From positions 124,001 through 188,000 of the forward strand of contig NZ_JNZY01000008.1 of the NCBI RefSeq assembly GCF_000717655.1: DNA of 64,000 nt, written 5' to 3'. Below the pieces are notes generated by a model. The model saw only the letters and a list, made by a program, of their open reading frames with translations. It was not told where the DNA came from and made no database searches. Source of the DNA: Streptomyces katrae. Lineage in GTDB: Bacteria; Actinomycetota; Actinomycetes; Streptomycetales; Streptomycetaceae. This document shows, one piece after another, positions 40,917 to 50,500 of this stretch (position 1 is the first letter of the stretch; every line of letters begins with the position of its first letter). Both the position numbers and the translations under genes were made by a program.

Positions 40917-41509
40917 GCGCTGACCGCCCGGGCTACGAGATCGACCAGCGCGTCCACGAAGCGGGCATCCGGCAGCTCCTGCTCACCGATCAGCCGGAAG
41001 AGCAGTGGTGCGGCCACCAGGGTGGCCGCAGCCCGGACGTCGGTGCCCGGGTCCACGTCACCACGGGCGATCCCCCGTTCGAGGATGCGCCTCGTCTCGC
41101 TCGTGATCCGCTCGGTGTACTCCGCGTACTGGGCCCGGCCCGCCCCGATCTCGGCCGCCGCACCGATGAGGCCCGCGATCAGCCGGTCGGAACCCGGCAG
41201 CCGGTAGGCCTCCAGGCGAGCGGTGAGCACGAAGCGGAGCTCCGTGCGGAAGTCGCCCAGATCAGGCACCGACAGGACGCCGATACGCGTCTCGGCAGCG
41301 GCGATGATCAGCTCCTGCTTGGTGGGCCAACGCCGGTAGATGGCGGGCTTGCTCACCCCGGCCCTCGCGGCCACGGCGTCCATCGTGACCGCCTCGATCC
41401 CCTGCTCGGTGACCAGTTCCACGACCGCATTGAGGACGGCTCCGGTGACCCGCTCCTCCCTCGGTCGCCCCGGTCCCCGCTCCGTACCGCGCGACTGCGT
41501 ATCCACCAT
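40907..41509 (-). CDS. TetR family regulator of the TauD operon
   Basis: A 200-residue TetR regulator: HTH at about 20-65 (GIEAVTMDAVAARAGVSKPA, IYRRWPTKQELI), ligand domain after. The IYRRW motif is typical of the AcrR-like subgroup. ATG 41509; the end lies in a heptamer array. It is the upstream neighbour of the TauD operon in the same direction, with operator-like repeats between, and probably represses that operon in the absence of the substrate. Confidence 0.9.
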   Translation of the reverse strand: MVDTQSRGTERGPGRPREERVTGAVLNAVVELVTEQGIEAVTMDAVAARAGVSKPAIYRRWPTKQELIIAAAETRIGVLSVPDLGDFRTELRFVLTARLEAYRLPGSDRLIAGLIGAAAEIGAGRAQYAEYTERITSETRRILERGIARGDVDPGTDVRAAATLVAAPLLFRLIGEQELPDARFVDALVDLVARAVSAGG

Positions 41510-41804
41510 GCACCCGAGCCTACGATCCCCACCGAACCATGCGGACCAGGGGTGCGGGGCGACCGACGTTCAGTGGGGGACCAGTCGCCCGGAGCCGATG
41601 GGCTGACTCGCGAGTAATGGGGTGTGCGGCCTGAGGTTCGACTGCGTGTGACCACCGGCGCTTCCGGAGGGCGACGGCGTGCCTGCGGCAGGCCCTCATC
41701 CGTGTTGCCGCCGCATCTGGGCGGGGGTGTACTGTGACGAACGGTTGAACGTGTTCAGTTTCAAGATCGTCCGGTACTCCCGGAGCGAGCAGGGGGAATG
41801 TGCA
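41510..41804. other. 295-base gap
   Basis: Divergent promoter region; I see no gene. AGCAGGGGGAA near 41790 is the ribosome site of the following gene. Confidence 0.4.
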
Positions 41805-42236
41805 GTGGTGCGGAAGATGACGGGCAGGCGGCTCCTGTGCGTCGCGGGGTACGCGACAACCGCCCAGTACGCGGCCATCGGCACCGCCCTGATCGCACTG
41901 TCCCTGGTCACCGAGGGGCTGCCCATCGAGCGCAGCGACTGGCTGTACTCGCTGGTGTGGCTCGCCTGCCTCAGCGCCGTCCTGGGGCTGGCCCAGGCCT
42001 TGCTGTTCGCCACTCCGACGGCCTTGATCGGCGAAGCCCTGGCCCGGCGGCTGCCAGGCGGCCGGATTCTGTGGCACCTGGCACCCGTCCCCCTCCTGCC
42101 GCTCATCCCGGCCGCCGTCGCCTACTCCTTCGACGGCGCGGCCTGGCAGTGGTGGGCCTACCTGACCCTGCTGGGTTGTGTCCCCGCTGTGGCAGCGGGG
42201 CGGGTTCGGATCCCGGCCGCCCTGTTCGCCTCCTAG
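41805..42236 (+). CDS. Four-helix membrane protein of unknown function
   Basis: A 143-residue hydrophobic protein with about four transmembrane segments: TAQYAAIGTALIALSLVTEG, SLVWLACLSAVLGLAQALLF, LWHLAPVPLLPLIPAAVAYS and WAYLTLLGCVPAVAAGRV. Family not recognised. GTG 41805 or 41808, or ATG 41817, could start it; AGGGGG lies 9-14 bases before the first. A hairpin follows its stop. Confidence 0.7.
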   Translation: MVRKMTGRRLLCVAGYATTAQYAAIGTALIALSLVTEGLPIERSDWLYSLVWLACLSAVLGLAQALLFATPTALIGEALARRLPGGRILWHLAPVPLLPLIPAAVAYSFDGAAWQWWAYLTLLGCVPAVAAGRVRIPAALFAS

Positions 42237-42243
42237 GAGACGT

Positions 42244-42269
42244 AGGGCCTGTCCGACGGATCAGGCCCT
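42244..42269 (+). terminator. Hairpin AGGGCCTG-N10-CAGGCCCT
   Basis: Perfect 8-bp arms at 42244-42251 and 42262-42269, starting 8 bases after a stop codon. It may be a terminator; its left part also resembles a sequence near 29951 (see findings). Confidence 0.55.
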
Positions 42270-42776
42270 GGTGCCTCTCCAGCAGGGCTTCGGGCTTGGT
42301 CATCGTTCAGGCAGTCCTTGCCTGCGACGGCGAAGCACCGCGGGCGCTGTTCCTTGACCCAGGATCTGCGGGCGACCTGCTCGTGCCGTGGCGATGGCGC
42401 CTTCGGGCGCAACGCCCGAAGAGCGGGCAACGACCTGTCCGGATGGTCAATGTCCGCCTCTCCTTCCCTTCAGCAACCATGCTCACGTCGTCAGCGGTGA
42501 GGCAGGCGGCCAGCAGGCTCTCCTGGCTCGGGCCCTGTTGGACGCGAGCCATCAGTGCCTCGGGCTTTGGCCGCCACCACGCGGGCGTCACTCCGCGCCC
42601 GCCTCACAGCACCGAACCGAATGACGGAACGAGCGCGTTGCCCGCATACCGCTGCAACTACCCCAGACGGCCCAGCGAGAAGATGGATGCAATCGGCAAC
42701 AACCTGTGACCGTCAGCGCGTCCCATCGGGAGCTCCCCCCACAGGGCGACCCCGCTCCTCTGTTGGAGCGTGCCTT
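42270..42776. other. 507-base gap with a possible reverse-strand remnant
   Basis: A reverse-strand frame (42591 to 42307) starts MTPAWWRPKPEALMARVQQG and has a protein-like first half (LLAACLTADDVSMVAEGKER) but ends in Arg-rich sequence. No family is recognised; it could be a degraded transposase or phage-type protein. Otherwise nothing. Confidence 0.25.
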
Positions 42777-43761
<985 letters not shown>

Positions 43762-44940
43762 TCACTCCTTGCTCAGCCGCACCGTGTCTCCCGTCCGTCC
43801 GCCCGCGAGGACGTCGATGCGCACGCCGGTCGCGGGGTCGGTGAAGCTCTGGCCGGGTGCGTACGCGGCCAGGTCCAGCGGGGTGCAGCCGGTGGGCGGG
43901 GTCGTGGTCGGGTTCGCATTCGTGATCCGGACCGGACCCTCGCCGGTCCTGGCGGCGGAGTCGACCTTGTAGATGAGGACGCCGGTGGAGCAGGCGGCCG
44001 CGTCATTTCCCTCGGTACGGCGGGATTCCGCCACGTAGGCCGTCGTCTCGCCGGTCCGCACCACGGCGATCTTGGTTCCGCCGGGCCGTTCCACCGAGGT
44101 CAGCCGCACCGTACGGCGACCGGACGCGGGCAGGCAGGCGACCTGGTCGTCGCGGGTCCAGCCGAGCTTCCACGAGTGCCAGCCGAGGTGCTGCGGGGCG
44201 TGGCCGGCGATGTTGCCCATGACGTCCCAGCCGCCCACGTACTGGTGGGTGGCGCCGGTGAACGAGTACAGGTCGGGGAGCCCGAACGTATGGGCGGTCT
44301 CGTGGGCCACGACCTTGTGCCCCCAGCGCCACATGTCCTGTCCGAAAGTGACGGCCCATTTGAGGCGGGTGCCGTCGGCGGTGATGCCGGGTGCCGACGG
44401 GTCGTACAGGTAGGTCGGTGAGAAGGGGATGGCGGTCGCCGTCCTGGCGGGGACGACATAGACCATGTCGTAGCGGGAGAAGTCCGCGTAAGGGTCGGCG
44501 GCCGTGATCGCGTCGCGGAGGTACTTCTCGTGGGCCTCGAAGGTGAGGCCGCGCGCGAAGCCGTAGGAGGTGGACTCGGCGGGCATCCGGATCCAGCGGT
44601 GCAGTGACGTGTTGTCCAGTCGCAGACGGCCGTAGCTCGCGCGGCCCATCCAGTCGGCGGCCGGGGCGAGGTGAGCGGCGTAAGGCTCGGTGGAGTCGGC
44701 GGCCGGGGCGTCGGGGAAGTCGACGTACAGCGTCAGGACGCGGCGGGTTCCGGTGGCGGGCTGGAACTGGGTCCGGTCGGTGTCGCGGCCCTCGTCCGTC
44801 CAGCCGGTCCGGCCGGGGAGGGCGCAGCCGGCGGCCGGGGGCGGCGAGCCGGGGGCAGCGGCCGCGGTGGGGGCGGACAGGCAGGAGATGAGGGCGACGG
44901 CTGCGGCGAGTGGCTGCACGCGGTGGAGCGGGGTGGTCAT
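43762..44940 (-). CDS. Secreted M6-like zinc metalloprotease
   Basis: A 392-residue precursor with a signal peptide (1-29). The zinc motif HEXXH is His213-Glu-Thr-Ala-His217 in KVVAHETAHTFGLPDLYSF, and GGWDVMGNIAGHAPQHLG follows, as in immune-inhibitor-A/M6-type peptidases where a Met-turn region lies after the motif. The last ~95 residues (TTAYVAESRR onward) form a beta domain; a second, truncated copy of just this domain lies at 48302-48600. Extracellular protein degradation is likely. ATG 44940 has GGGAGAG upstream. Next gene upstream is a secreted-type S33 peptidase, same direction. Confidence 0.88.
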   Translation of the reverse strand: MTTPLHRVQPLAAAVALISCLSAPTAAAAPGSPPPAAGCALPGRTGWTDEGRDTDRTQFQPATGTRRVLTLYVDFPDAPAADSTEPYAAHLAPAADWMGRASYGRLRLDNTSLHRWIRMPAESTSYGFARGLTFEAHEKYLRDAITAADPYADFSRYDMVYVVPARTATAIPFSPTYLYDPSAPGITADGTRLKWAVTFGQDMWRWGHKVVAHETAHTFGLPDLYSFTGATHQYVGGWDVMGNIAGHAPQHLGWHSWKLGWTRDDQVACLPASGRRTVRLTSVERPGGTKIAVVRTGETTAYVAESRRTEGNDAAACSTGVLIYKVDSAARTGEGPVRITNANPTTTPPTGCTPLDLAAYAPGQSFTDPATGVRIDVLAGGRTGDTVRLSKE

Positions 44941-45003
44941 GTCTCTCCCGTCGGTGGCAGGCTGAGGGGTTACGCGGGCGGGTGGGAAGGAGCTGCGAGG
45001 GCG

Positions 45004-46269
45004 CTATGCGCGACCCGCGGCCAGGTCCATCAGGCGGGACAGCACACGGCCGCCGGAGGCGGTGACGCCGTCGTGCTCCCATTCGTTGGTGACCCATACC
45101 CGGGTGGCGCCGACCTCGCGCGCGGTGCGCAGGGAGAGCCCGGCGTCCACGTACATGTCGTCGTGGTAGACGAGTGCGGCGAGTGGGACCCGGTTGGCGG
45201 CGAGGCGGCGGGGGTCGTACAACGGTGGCCAGTCGGGGCGTTGGGCGAGCAGATCTGCGGCGTCCGCGAAGGGGCGCAGGCCTTTGACCTCTCGGAACAT
45301 CCAGGGGTAGATCATTTCTCCGGTGAGCAGGAGGGGGTCGGCGTCCTCGGTGAACTCGGGGAAGGCCGCCAACGCCCTGGACGCCGCCCAGCCCGTCGGC
45401 CCCGCGCCTTGGCCGTACAGGGTCTCCTGCATGACGGCGAAGAGCGGGTTGTCGGTGAAGCCGGTCAGTGTCATCACCTGGTGCAGGAACGTGTCGGTCA
45501 GCTTCGCTTCGCGGTCAAGGGATTCGTCGAGGAGCCAGTGGATCCGCTCGAAGCCGTCGCCCATGCCGAGGACGAGGCCCAGCGTGCGCAGGCGGCGGGG
45601 GGTGAGCCGGTCTCCGTCGGGCAGGCGCACATCGGTGGCAGCGAGGAGGCGGGCGATCTCGCGCAGCCGGGCTGCGTCGTCGGGGTAGCGGGCGTAGAAG
45701 TCGAGGACGCGGTCCCGCACCCGGGGGTAGGTGCGGGCGTAGACGTCTTCGGCGGTGGCCGAGAGGCCCGGCAGGCCGCCGGTCACGTAGCACGCCCGCA
45801 GCCCTTCGGGCGCCTGGGAGAGATAGGTGAGGGTGATGAAGCCGCCGTAGCTCTGGCCGAGGGTCTCCCAGGGCTCGTCGCCGCACAGCTGTCGGCGGAT
45901 CAGTTCGGCGTCCGCGACGATCGAGTCGGCGCGGAAGTGGCCGAGATGGCCGGCCAGCCGGGCCGGTGAAGCGAAGCGGGAGGCGGCCTGGGCGGTAACG
46001 GGAGTGGATCGGCCCGTGCCGCGCTGATCGAGGAGGAGGACCCGGTGGGTTTTGAGGGCCTGCGGCAACCAGCCGGGTGAATCGGCCGACGGCCTGGGCG
46101 ACTTGCCACCGGGTCCACCCTGCAGATAGAGCAGCCAGGGCAGTTGCCGACCTGCCTGGCGCGCGGCGGTGACCTCCCGGGCGAAAATCTGGAGGGTCGG
46201 ACCGTGCGGGGCGGCGTGGTCCAGGGGGACGGTGAAGTCGTGGTCGACGGTCGCGTACGCAGGGTTCAT
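45004..46269 (-). CDS. Alpha/beta-hydrolase peptidase, proline iminopeptidase (S33) type
   Basis: A 421-residue S33 peptidase. The oxyanion motif GGPGG (51-55), DQRGTGRS (81-88), nucleophile Ser140 in LGQSYGGF and catalytic His399 in EWEHDGV are visible; an acidic partner lies in YHDDMYVD. No signal peptide, so it probably removes N-terminal residues from peptides in the cytosol. AAAGGGA precedes ATG 46269. It is divergent from the peptide-binding SBP5 gene, consistent with use of imported peptides. Confidence 0.9.
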   Translation of the reverse strand: MNPAYATVDHDFTVPLDHAAPHGPTLQIFAREVTAARQAGRQLPWLLYLQGGPGGKSPRPSADSPGWLPQALKTHRVLLLDQRGTGRSTPVTAQAASRFASPARLAGHLGHFRADSIVADAELIRRQLCGDEPWETLGQSYGGFITLTYLSQAPEGLRACYVTGGLPGLSATAEDVYARTYPRVRDRVLDFYARYPDDAARLREIARLLAATDVRLPDGDRLTPRRLRTLGLVLGMGDGFERIHWLLDESLDREAKLTDTFLHQVMTLTGFTDNPLFAVMQETLYGQGAGPTGWAASRALAAFPEFTEDADPLLLTGEMIYPWMFREVKGLRPFADAADLLAQRPDWPPLYDPRRLAANRVPLAALVYHDDMYVDAGLSLRTAREVGATRVWVTNEWEHDGVTASGGRVLSRLMDLAAGRA

Positions 46270-46365
46270 ACGGGGTCCCTTTCGCGGCCACCTGACCGCA
46301 CAGTGACGTGTGACATTGCGCGACAGCATGGCGCGGCCCAAGGTGACCGTGGAGCCCCCACTTAC

Positions 46366-46426
46366 CCATAACGCTGCGCTATGGACGCGCGACAATTGCG
46401 GGTGCCATTTCACATAACTATGTTAT
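46366..46426. promoter_or_regulatory. Palindromes between divergent S33 peptidase and SBP5 genes
   Basis: Two inverted repeats: CCATA-N9-TATGG (46366-46384) and ATAAC-TAT-GTTAT (46414-46426). The sequence CATTTCACATA at 46406-46416 recurs at 48632-48642 upstream of the LysR gene. The symmetry with interrupted arms fits LysR-type sites. Confidence 0.5.
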
Positions 46427-46479
46427 CGGTCACATTCCAGCCCCCGCGGGCTGCCCGACTGTTCACGGAGTGACCACTG

Positions 46480-48234
46480 ATGAACAAGCGCACTCTCCAC
46501 GCCGTCGCCAGCGCCCTGGCGGCGACCGTCACACTCGGCATGGCCGGCTGTTCCAGCGGCACCCACTCCGGCAGCAGTCAGCAGGACAAGGGCCAGAAGA
46601 ACCCGGCACTCACCAACGCGGGGGCCATAGTCGGCGGCACTGCTCAGAAGGGCGGCACGCTGACCATCCTGTCCAACCAGGACTTCTCCCACCTCGACCC
46701 GGCCCGCAACTGGGTGATCGGAGACATGGACTTCGGCACCCGGCTGCTCTACCGCACGCTGGTCACGTACAAGGCGGAACCGGGCGCGAAGGGCGGCGAG
46801 CTCGTCCCCGACCTCGCCGAGGACCTGGGCGTCTCCTCCAACGGCGCCAAGACATGGACCTTCAAGCTCAAGAGGGGCCTCACGTACGAGGACGGCACCC
46901 CGATCACCGCACAGGACGTCAAGTACAACGTCGAGCGGTCCTTCTCCCCCGACCTGCCCGGCGGGCCGGACTACGCCGCCCGCTACCTGGCCGGCGCCGA
47001 CGGCTACCGGGGCCCCGCCCAGGGGCAGCACCTCGACTCCGTCAAGACCCCCGACGACCACACGATCGTCTTCGAACTCCGCAAGCCCTTCGCGGAATTC
47101 CCCAACGCCACCGTCCTGCCCACCTTCGCCCCGGTGCCAAGGGCCCAGGACAAGGGCCCCCAATACGACAGCCGGCCGTTCTCCTCGGGCCCCTACAAGA
47201 TCGAGTCGTACGACCGGGACAAGCGACTGGTGCTGGTCCGCAACCCCCACTGGGACCCGGCTACGGACGTCGTGCGCAAGGCATACCCGGACAAGCTGGT
47301 CGTGGTGATGGGACTGAGGGCCAATCAGATCGACGACCGGCTCATCGCCTCGGAGGGCGTGGACGCCTCTGCAGTCTCCTGGGGCAAACTGCGCCCGGAG
47401 AGCACCCCCAAGGTGCTCACCAAGGCCGACGTCAAGGCGCGCCTGCTGGCCGAGTCCACCAACTGCACCGAGATGGTGCAGATGCACACGGGCCGTGCAC
47501 CCTTCGACGACATCAAGGTCCGCCAGGCCGTGCAGTACGCCCTGGACCGCGAAGCGGTGCTGACCGCCTCGGGCGGCCCGGCCCTCAACGACCTCACCAC
47601 CGCACTCATGCCCGGCTCGCTCTTCGGCGGCAAGCAGCCCGACACCCTGGGGATCCCGGCCACGGGCGACGCGGAGAAGGCGAAGCAGCTCCTGAAGGAG
47701 GCGGGCAAGCCGGACGGGTTCACGACCACCATCACCGTCTCCAACGGGGACAAGGGGGTTGCCGAGGCGATCCAGCAGTCCCTGGGCCGGGCGGGAATCA
47801 AGGTGACGATCGACGCCGTCGACCCGTCGGCCTTCTACGACACCATCGGTGACACCAAGAACCGCAGCGACCTCGTCTACACCGGCTGGTGCCCCGACTA
47901 CCCCTCCGGCTCCACCTTCCTGCCCTTCGTCTTCGACGGCCGCTACATCAAGGAGAAGGGCAACTCCGGCAATCACTCGCTCTTCCGCGACGAGGCGACG
48001 ATGAAGCGGATGGACGAGATCGCCGACATGACCGACGCCGCGCAGGCCAACACGGCGTGGCGGCAGCTGGACGGGGAGATCCTCGCCAAGGCCCCGACGG
48101 CGCCCGCCGTCATCGAGCGCATGCCGCTACTACTCGGCACCAACATCGCCGGCGCCTTCGGCCACACGTCCTTCGGCGGCCAGCTCGACTACGCCACGAT
48201 CGGGCTCAAGGACCCGGCGAAGAGCGGCACCTGA
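46480..48234 (+). CDS. Family 5 solute-binding lipoprotein (peptide ABC transporter)
   Basis: A 584-residue precursor with lipobox GMAGC (Cys24) and the SBP5 (DppA/OppA) fold. Typical blocks: DPARNWVIGDMDFGTRLLYR, TWTFKLKRGLTYEDGTPITA, QDVKYNVERSFSP, and the C-terminal GWCPDYPSGSTFLPFVFDG. It should bind peptides or similar solutes outside the membrane and pass them to an ABC permease, yet no permease or ATPase gene follows. Those subunits must be elsewhere. GGAGTGACC precedes ATG 46480. Neighbours are an S33 peptidase and a LysR gene. Confidence 0.92.
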   Translation: MNKRTLHAVASALAATVTLGMAGCSSGTHSGSSQQDKGQKNPALTNAGAIVGGTAQKGGTLTILSNQDFSHLDPARNWVIGDMDFGTRLLYRTLVTYKAEPGAKGGELVPDLAEDLGVSSNGAKTWTFKLKRGLTYEDGTPITAQDVKYNVERSFSPDLPGGPDYAARYLAGADGYRGPAQGQHLDSVKTPDDHTIVFELRKPFAEFPNATVLPTFAPVPRAQDKGPQYDSRPFSSGPYKIESYDRDKRLVLVRNPHWDPATDVVRKAYPDKLVVVMGLRANQIDDRLIASEGVDASAVSWGKLRPESTPKVLTKADVKARLLAESTNCTEMVQMHTGRAPFDDIKVRQAVQYALDREAVLTASGGPALNDLTTALMPGSLFGGKQPDTLGIPATGDAEKAKQLLKEAGKPDGFTTTITVSNGDKGVAEAIQQSLGRAGIKVTIDAVDPSAFYDTIGDTKNRSDLVYTGWCPDYPSGSTFLPFVFDGRYIKEKGNSGNHSLFRDEATMKRMDEIADMTDAAQANTAWRQLDGEILAKAPTAPAVIERMPLLLGTNIAGAFGHTSFGGQLDYATIGLKDPAKSGT

Positions 48235-48301
48235 GCCACCCCGCGCATTGCTCCCGGCTCCTTGGCACGGGGCCGGGGACGCTGCCGCGTCCGTGCCGCG
48301 C

Positions 48302-48600
48302 CTACGACTTCGTGACGCGTACGGTCTTCCGCCGTACCCGTCGGCGGCGAGCACGTCGATCCTCACTCCGGCCGCCACATCGGTGAACGACTCGTCGGCC
48401 CGGAACGGGGCGTCGTCCAGCGGGCGGCAGCCGCCGGCAGTTGCGGCGGCCGGCTTGGCGTCCATCACCCTAACCACCGGCCCCTGGCCGGTCCGAACGG
48501 AGGCGTCGACCCGGTAGACAAGGGCGCCGGTCGAGCAGGAGCCCGCGTCCGCCTCGATCCCGCGCCTGGACTCGACGACGTACGCGGTCGTGGGCCTCAT
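48302..48600 (-). pseudogene. Truncated paralogue of the M6-like protease C-terminus
   Basis: The reverse strand reads PTTAYVVESRRGIEADAGSC, STGALVYRVDASVRTGQGPV and VAAGVRIDVLAADGYGG, closely matching the last ~95 residues of the M6-like protease at 43762. A frameshift near 48330 precedes the expected end KTVRVTKS, whose stop is at 48302. The catalytic part is missing. So the remnant is a duplicate of which only the tail survives, on the far side of the SBP5 gene. Confidence 0.75.
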
Positions 48601-48631
48601 GGACGCACGACCTCCAGTAAATCACGTGTGA

Positions 48632-48642
48632 CATTTCACATA
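48632..48642. promoter_or_regulatory. CATTTCACATA motif upstream of LysR gene
   Basis: An exact 11-base match to 46406-46416, located 59 bases before the LysR start. A LysR regulator commonly binds both its own promoter and its target; this would link it to the SBP5/S33 promoter region. Confidence 0.4.
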
Positions 48643-48700
48643 GGATGGATGGGATCCGGCTCCTGTCCGAAAGCTGTTGCCGCTCCATAACATGCGCGGC

Positions 48701-49666
48701 ATGGAACTGGAGGTACGGCACCTGCGGGTGGTGTGCGCGATCGCCGAGGCCGGCAGCCTCACCCGGGCGGCCGCCGCGCTGTCCATGACCCAGCCCGGCC
48801 TCAGCACGCAGTTGCGCCGCATCGAGTCGATGCTCGGTGGTGTCCTCTTCGACCGGCGCCGGGCCGGAGCAACACCCACGGCCTTCGGCGAGCTGGTGCT
48901 GGCCCGGGCCCACGCCGTCCTGCCGGGCATCGACTCCCTCCTCGCCGACACCGCCCGCGCGGCCCGCCACCTGTCCTCCCCGGACCGGGTCCGCGTCGGA
49001 TCGGTCGGTGCTCCCCTCATCGGCCACCTCCTCCTGGCCATAGGAAGGTTGCTCCCCGAGGCCGAGGTGACGTCCCGGTGCCACTACTCCCCCGTCACCC
49101 TCCTGGACGACCTCGCCGCCGGCCGCCTGGAGGCAGCGGTGCTCGGAGACCACCCGGAGCAGGTCCTGCCCCCGCGCGAGGGGGTGGTCCTCACCCCCCT
49201 GGTCACCGAACCCGTCTTCGCCCTGCTGCCCGCGACGCACACGCTGGCCGGCCAGGAGGCCGTGCCCCTGACCGAACTCGCCGATCACGACTGGGCGATG
49301 CCCCGGCCGGACGGCGACCGCACCCGCGAGTACTGGTCCTCCGTGTGCGCGCTGGCCGGCCGGCGCCCGTTCGCCCCACACGAGGCCGAGGGGCGCCAGC
49401 TGATCGAACTGGTCCGCGCGGGACTGGCCGTCAGTCTCTGCCAGGCCACCTTCGCGGAAACCCCCGGCGTCGCCGTCCGCCCCCTCGTGGGAAACCCGCT
49501 CTGGTACCGCCACGTGCTGGCCTGGCACCGCGAAGGCCCACTGACACCCCACGGCGACGTCATCCTCCGCACCGCGGCGGCCGGCTACCTGGACAGCTGC
49601 GCCGCCAGCCCGGTCTACGCGAACTGGCGCCGCCGACATCCGGACCTGGCCCAGCCCTCCGCATAA
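48701..49666 (+). CDS. LysR family transcriptional regulator
   Basis: A 321-residue LysR regulator: winged HTH (1-65; LRVVCAIAEAGSLTRAAAAL, SMTQPGLSTQLRRIESMLGG), then a periplasmic-binding-protein-like ligand domain (90-300; RVRVGSVGAPLIGHLLLAIG). I prefer ATG 48701 (MELEVRHLRVV); ATG 48692 and ATG 48677 are in frame and none has a clear ribosome site. Shared upstream motifs suggest it controls the SBP5 and S33 genes. Confidence 0.9.
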   Translation: MELEVRHLRVVCAIAEAGSLTRAAAALSMTQPGLSTQLRRIESMLGGVLFDRRRAGATPTAFGELVLARAHAVLPGIDSLLADTARAARHLSSPDRVRVGSVGAPLIGHLLLAIGRLLPEAEVTSRCHYSPVTLLDDLAAGRLEAAVLGDHPEQVLPPREGVVLTPLVTEPVFALLPATHTLAGQEAVPLTELADHDWAMPRPDGDRTREYWSSVCALAGRRPFAPHEAEGRQLIELVRAGLAVSLCQATFAETPGVAVRPLVGNPLWYRHVLAWHREGPLTPHGDVILRTAAAGYLDSCAASPVYANWRRRHPDLAQPSA

Positions 49667-49749
49667 CAGCAGGTCAGGCTCGCTCGCATACGAGGGGGTT
49701 CCCATGGCGATGTACAGCCGAGCGTCGTTCCGGCTCCTCCCCCTCCCCT

Positions 49750-49882
49750 GATTTCCGCAGTCGGCCAGCATGTGGGCGCCCACGAGGGCCAGGCGGGTGC
49801 CCTGCCCCGCGAGGGGGGAAGAGCAGCGGCCGGCGTCTCCGAGCAGGGTCATCCGGACCCGCGACCACGGGTCCATGTGCAT
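49750..49882 (-). pseudogene. Remnant of a FAD-dependent aromatic monooxygenase
   Basis: The reverse strand carries VRMTLLGDAGRC then SSPLAGQGTRLALVGAHMLA, the GD-motif region that binds FAD ribityl in PHBH-type monooxygenases. The rest of the enzyme (~400 residues) is absent on both sides. From 49667 to 49749 there is nothing. Confidence 0.65.
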
Positions 49883-49960
49883 CTAAGCCATGGCGTCGCA
49901 GTGGAAGTCGGGCGCCTTCCGGGCGGCCTCGGCCAGGCGAGCGCGGGAGGGGAGCGGCCG

Positions 49961-50305
49961 TTACCTGTCCATGTCCGGGGGCGGCGCGGTGGCACCCAGG
50001 GTCCGCCGGGCGTCCAGCCATACCCTCTCGAACTCCTCGGCCGAGATCGCGCCGGCGCGCGGCGCTTCCTCCCATCCCGTGAGCCTGCCCTCGGCGACGA
50101 GGCCGTACCGCTGTTCGTAGCGGCTCATCGTCGCGATGTCCGCGCGCTCCTGAAACCGGAGAACCTCCGCCAGGGAGGCGGCGGTCACCGGGGTGCCGTC
50201 CTCGGATCGCAAGTCCACTTGCCGTAGAACCCACCCCTCCTCGTCACCCTCGTAGTACTGCCACAGGCCTCGGGCCACGTCATACGTGCGGATCCACATC
50301 ACCAT
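49961..50305 (-). CDS. Conserved hypothetical protein
   Basis: A 114-residue protein beginning MVMWIRTYDVARGLWQYYEG, followed by WVLRQVDLRSEDGTPVTAAS and EFERVWLDARRTL. It has a balanced, protein-like composition, no membrane segment and no cysteines. I do not recognise the family, though similar short beta/alpha proteins occur in actinobacteria. ATG 50305 lacks an obvious ribosome site. Not obviously linked to its neighbours. Confidence 0.7.
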   Translation of the reverse strand: MVMWIRTYDVARGLWQYYEGDEEGWVLRQVDLRSEDGTPVTAASLAEVLRFQERADIATMSRYEQRYGLVAEGRLTGWEEAPRAGAISAEEFERVWLDARRTLGATAPPPDMDR

Positions 50306-50368
50306 GGCACCACGCTCGCGCAGGCAACAGGGCTGCTCCGGTACGGCACGCGCGTGCCTGCGGATGAC

Positions 50369-50500
50369 TCACCCCGTCGCCGAGCACGCGAACACCGCCG
50401 TGACGCCGTCCGGCAACACTGCGATCTCGTGGCCCGAGAACGCCACGCGCTTCCCCACGCCCGCGGCCGCCTTGCCGGTGTGCTTCGCCACGCTGGTCAC
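50369..50500 (-). CDS. Possible 43-residue peptide coupled to VOC gene
   Basis: A GTG at 50500 overlaps the VOC stop as GTGA. The peptide VTSVAKHTGKAAAGVGKRVA... ends VFACSATG. Overlap suggests translational coupling, but the peptide is short and unlike any family I know; it may be the end of a formerly longer gene. Confidence 0.3.
   Translation of the reverse strand: MTSVAKHTGKAAAGVGKRVAFSGHEIAVLPDGVTAVFACSATG

Noticed and set aside
35005..41509. Taurine/sulfonate utilisation operon (tauABCD)
   Set aside because: There is a TauD-type dioxygenase but no ABC transporter or sulfonate-binding protein; the MFS carrier, dehydrogenase and CoA ligase point to another substrate.
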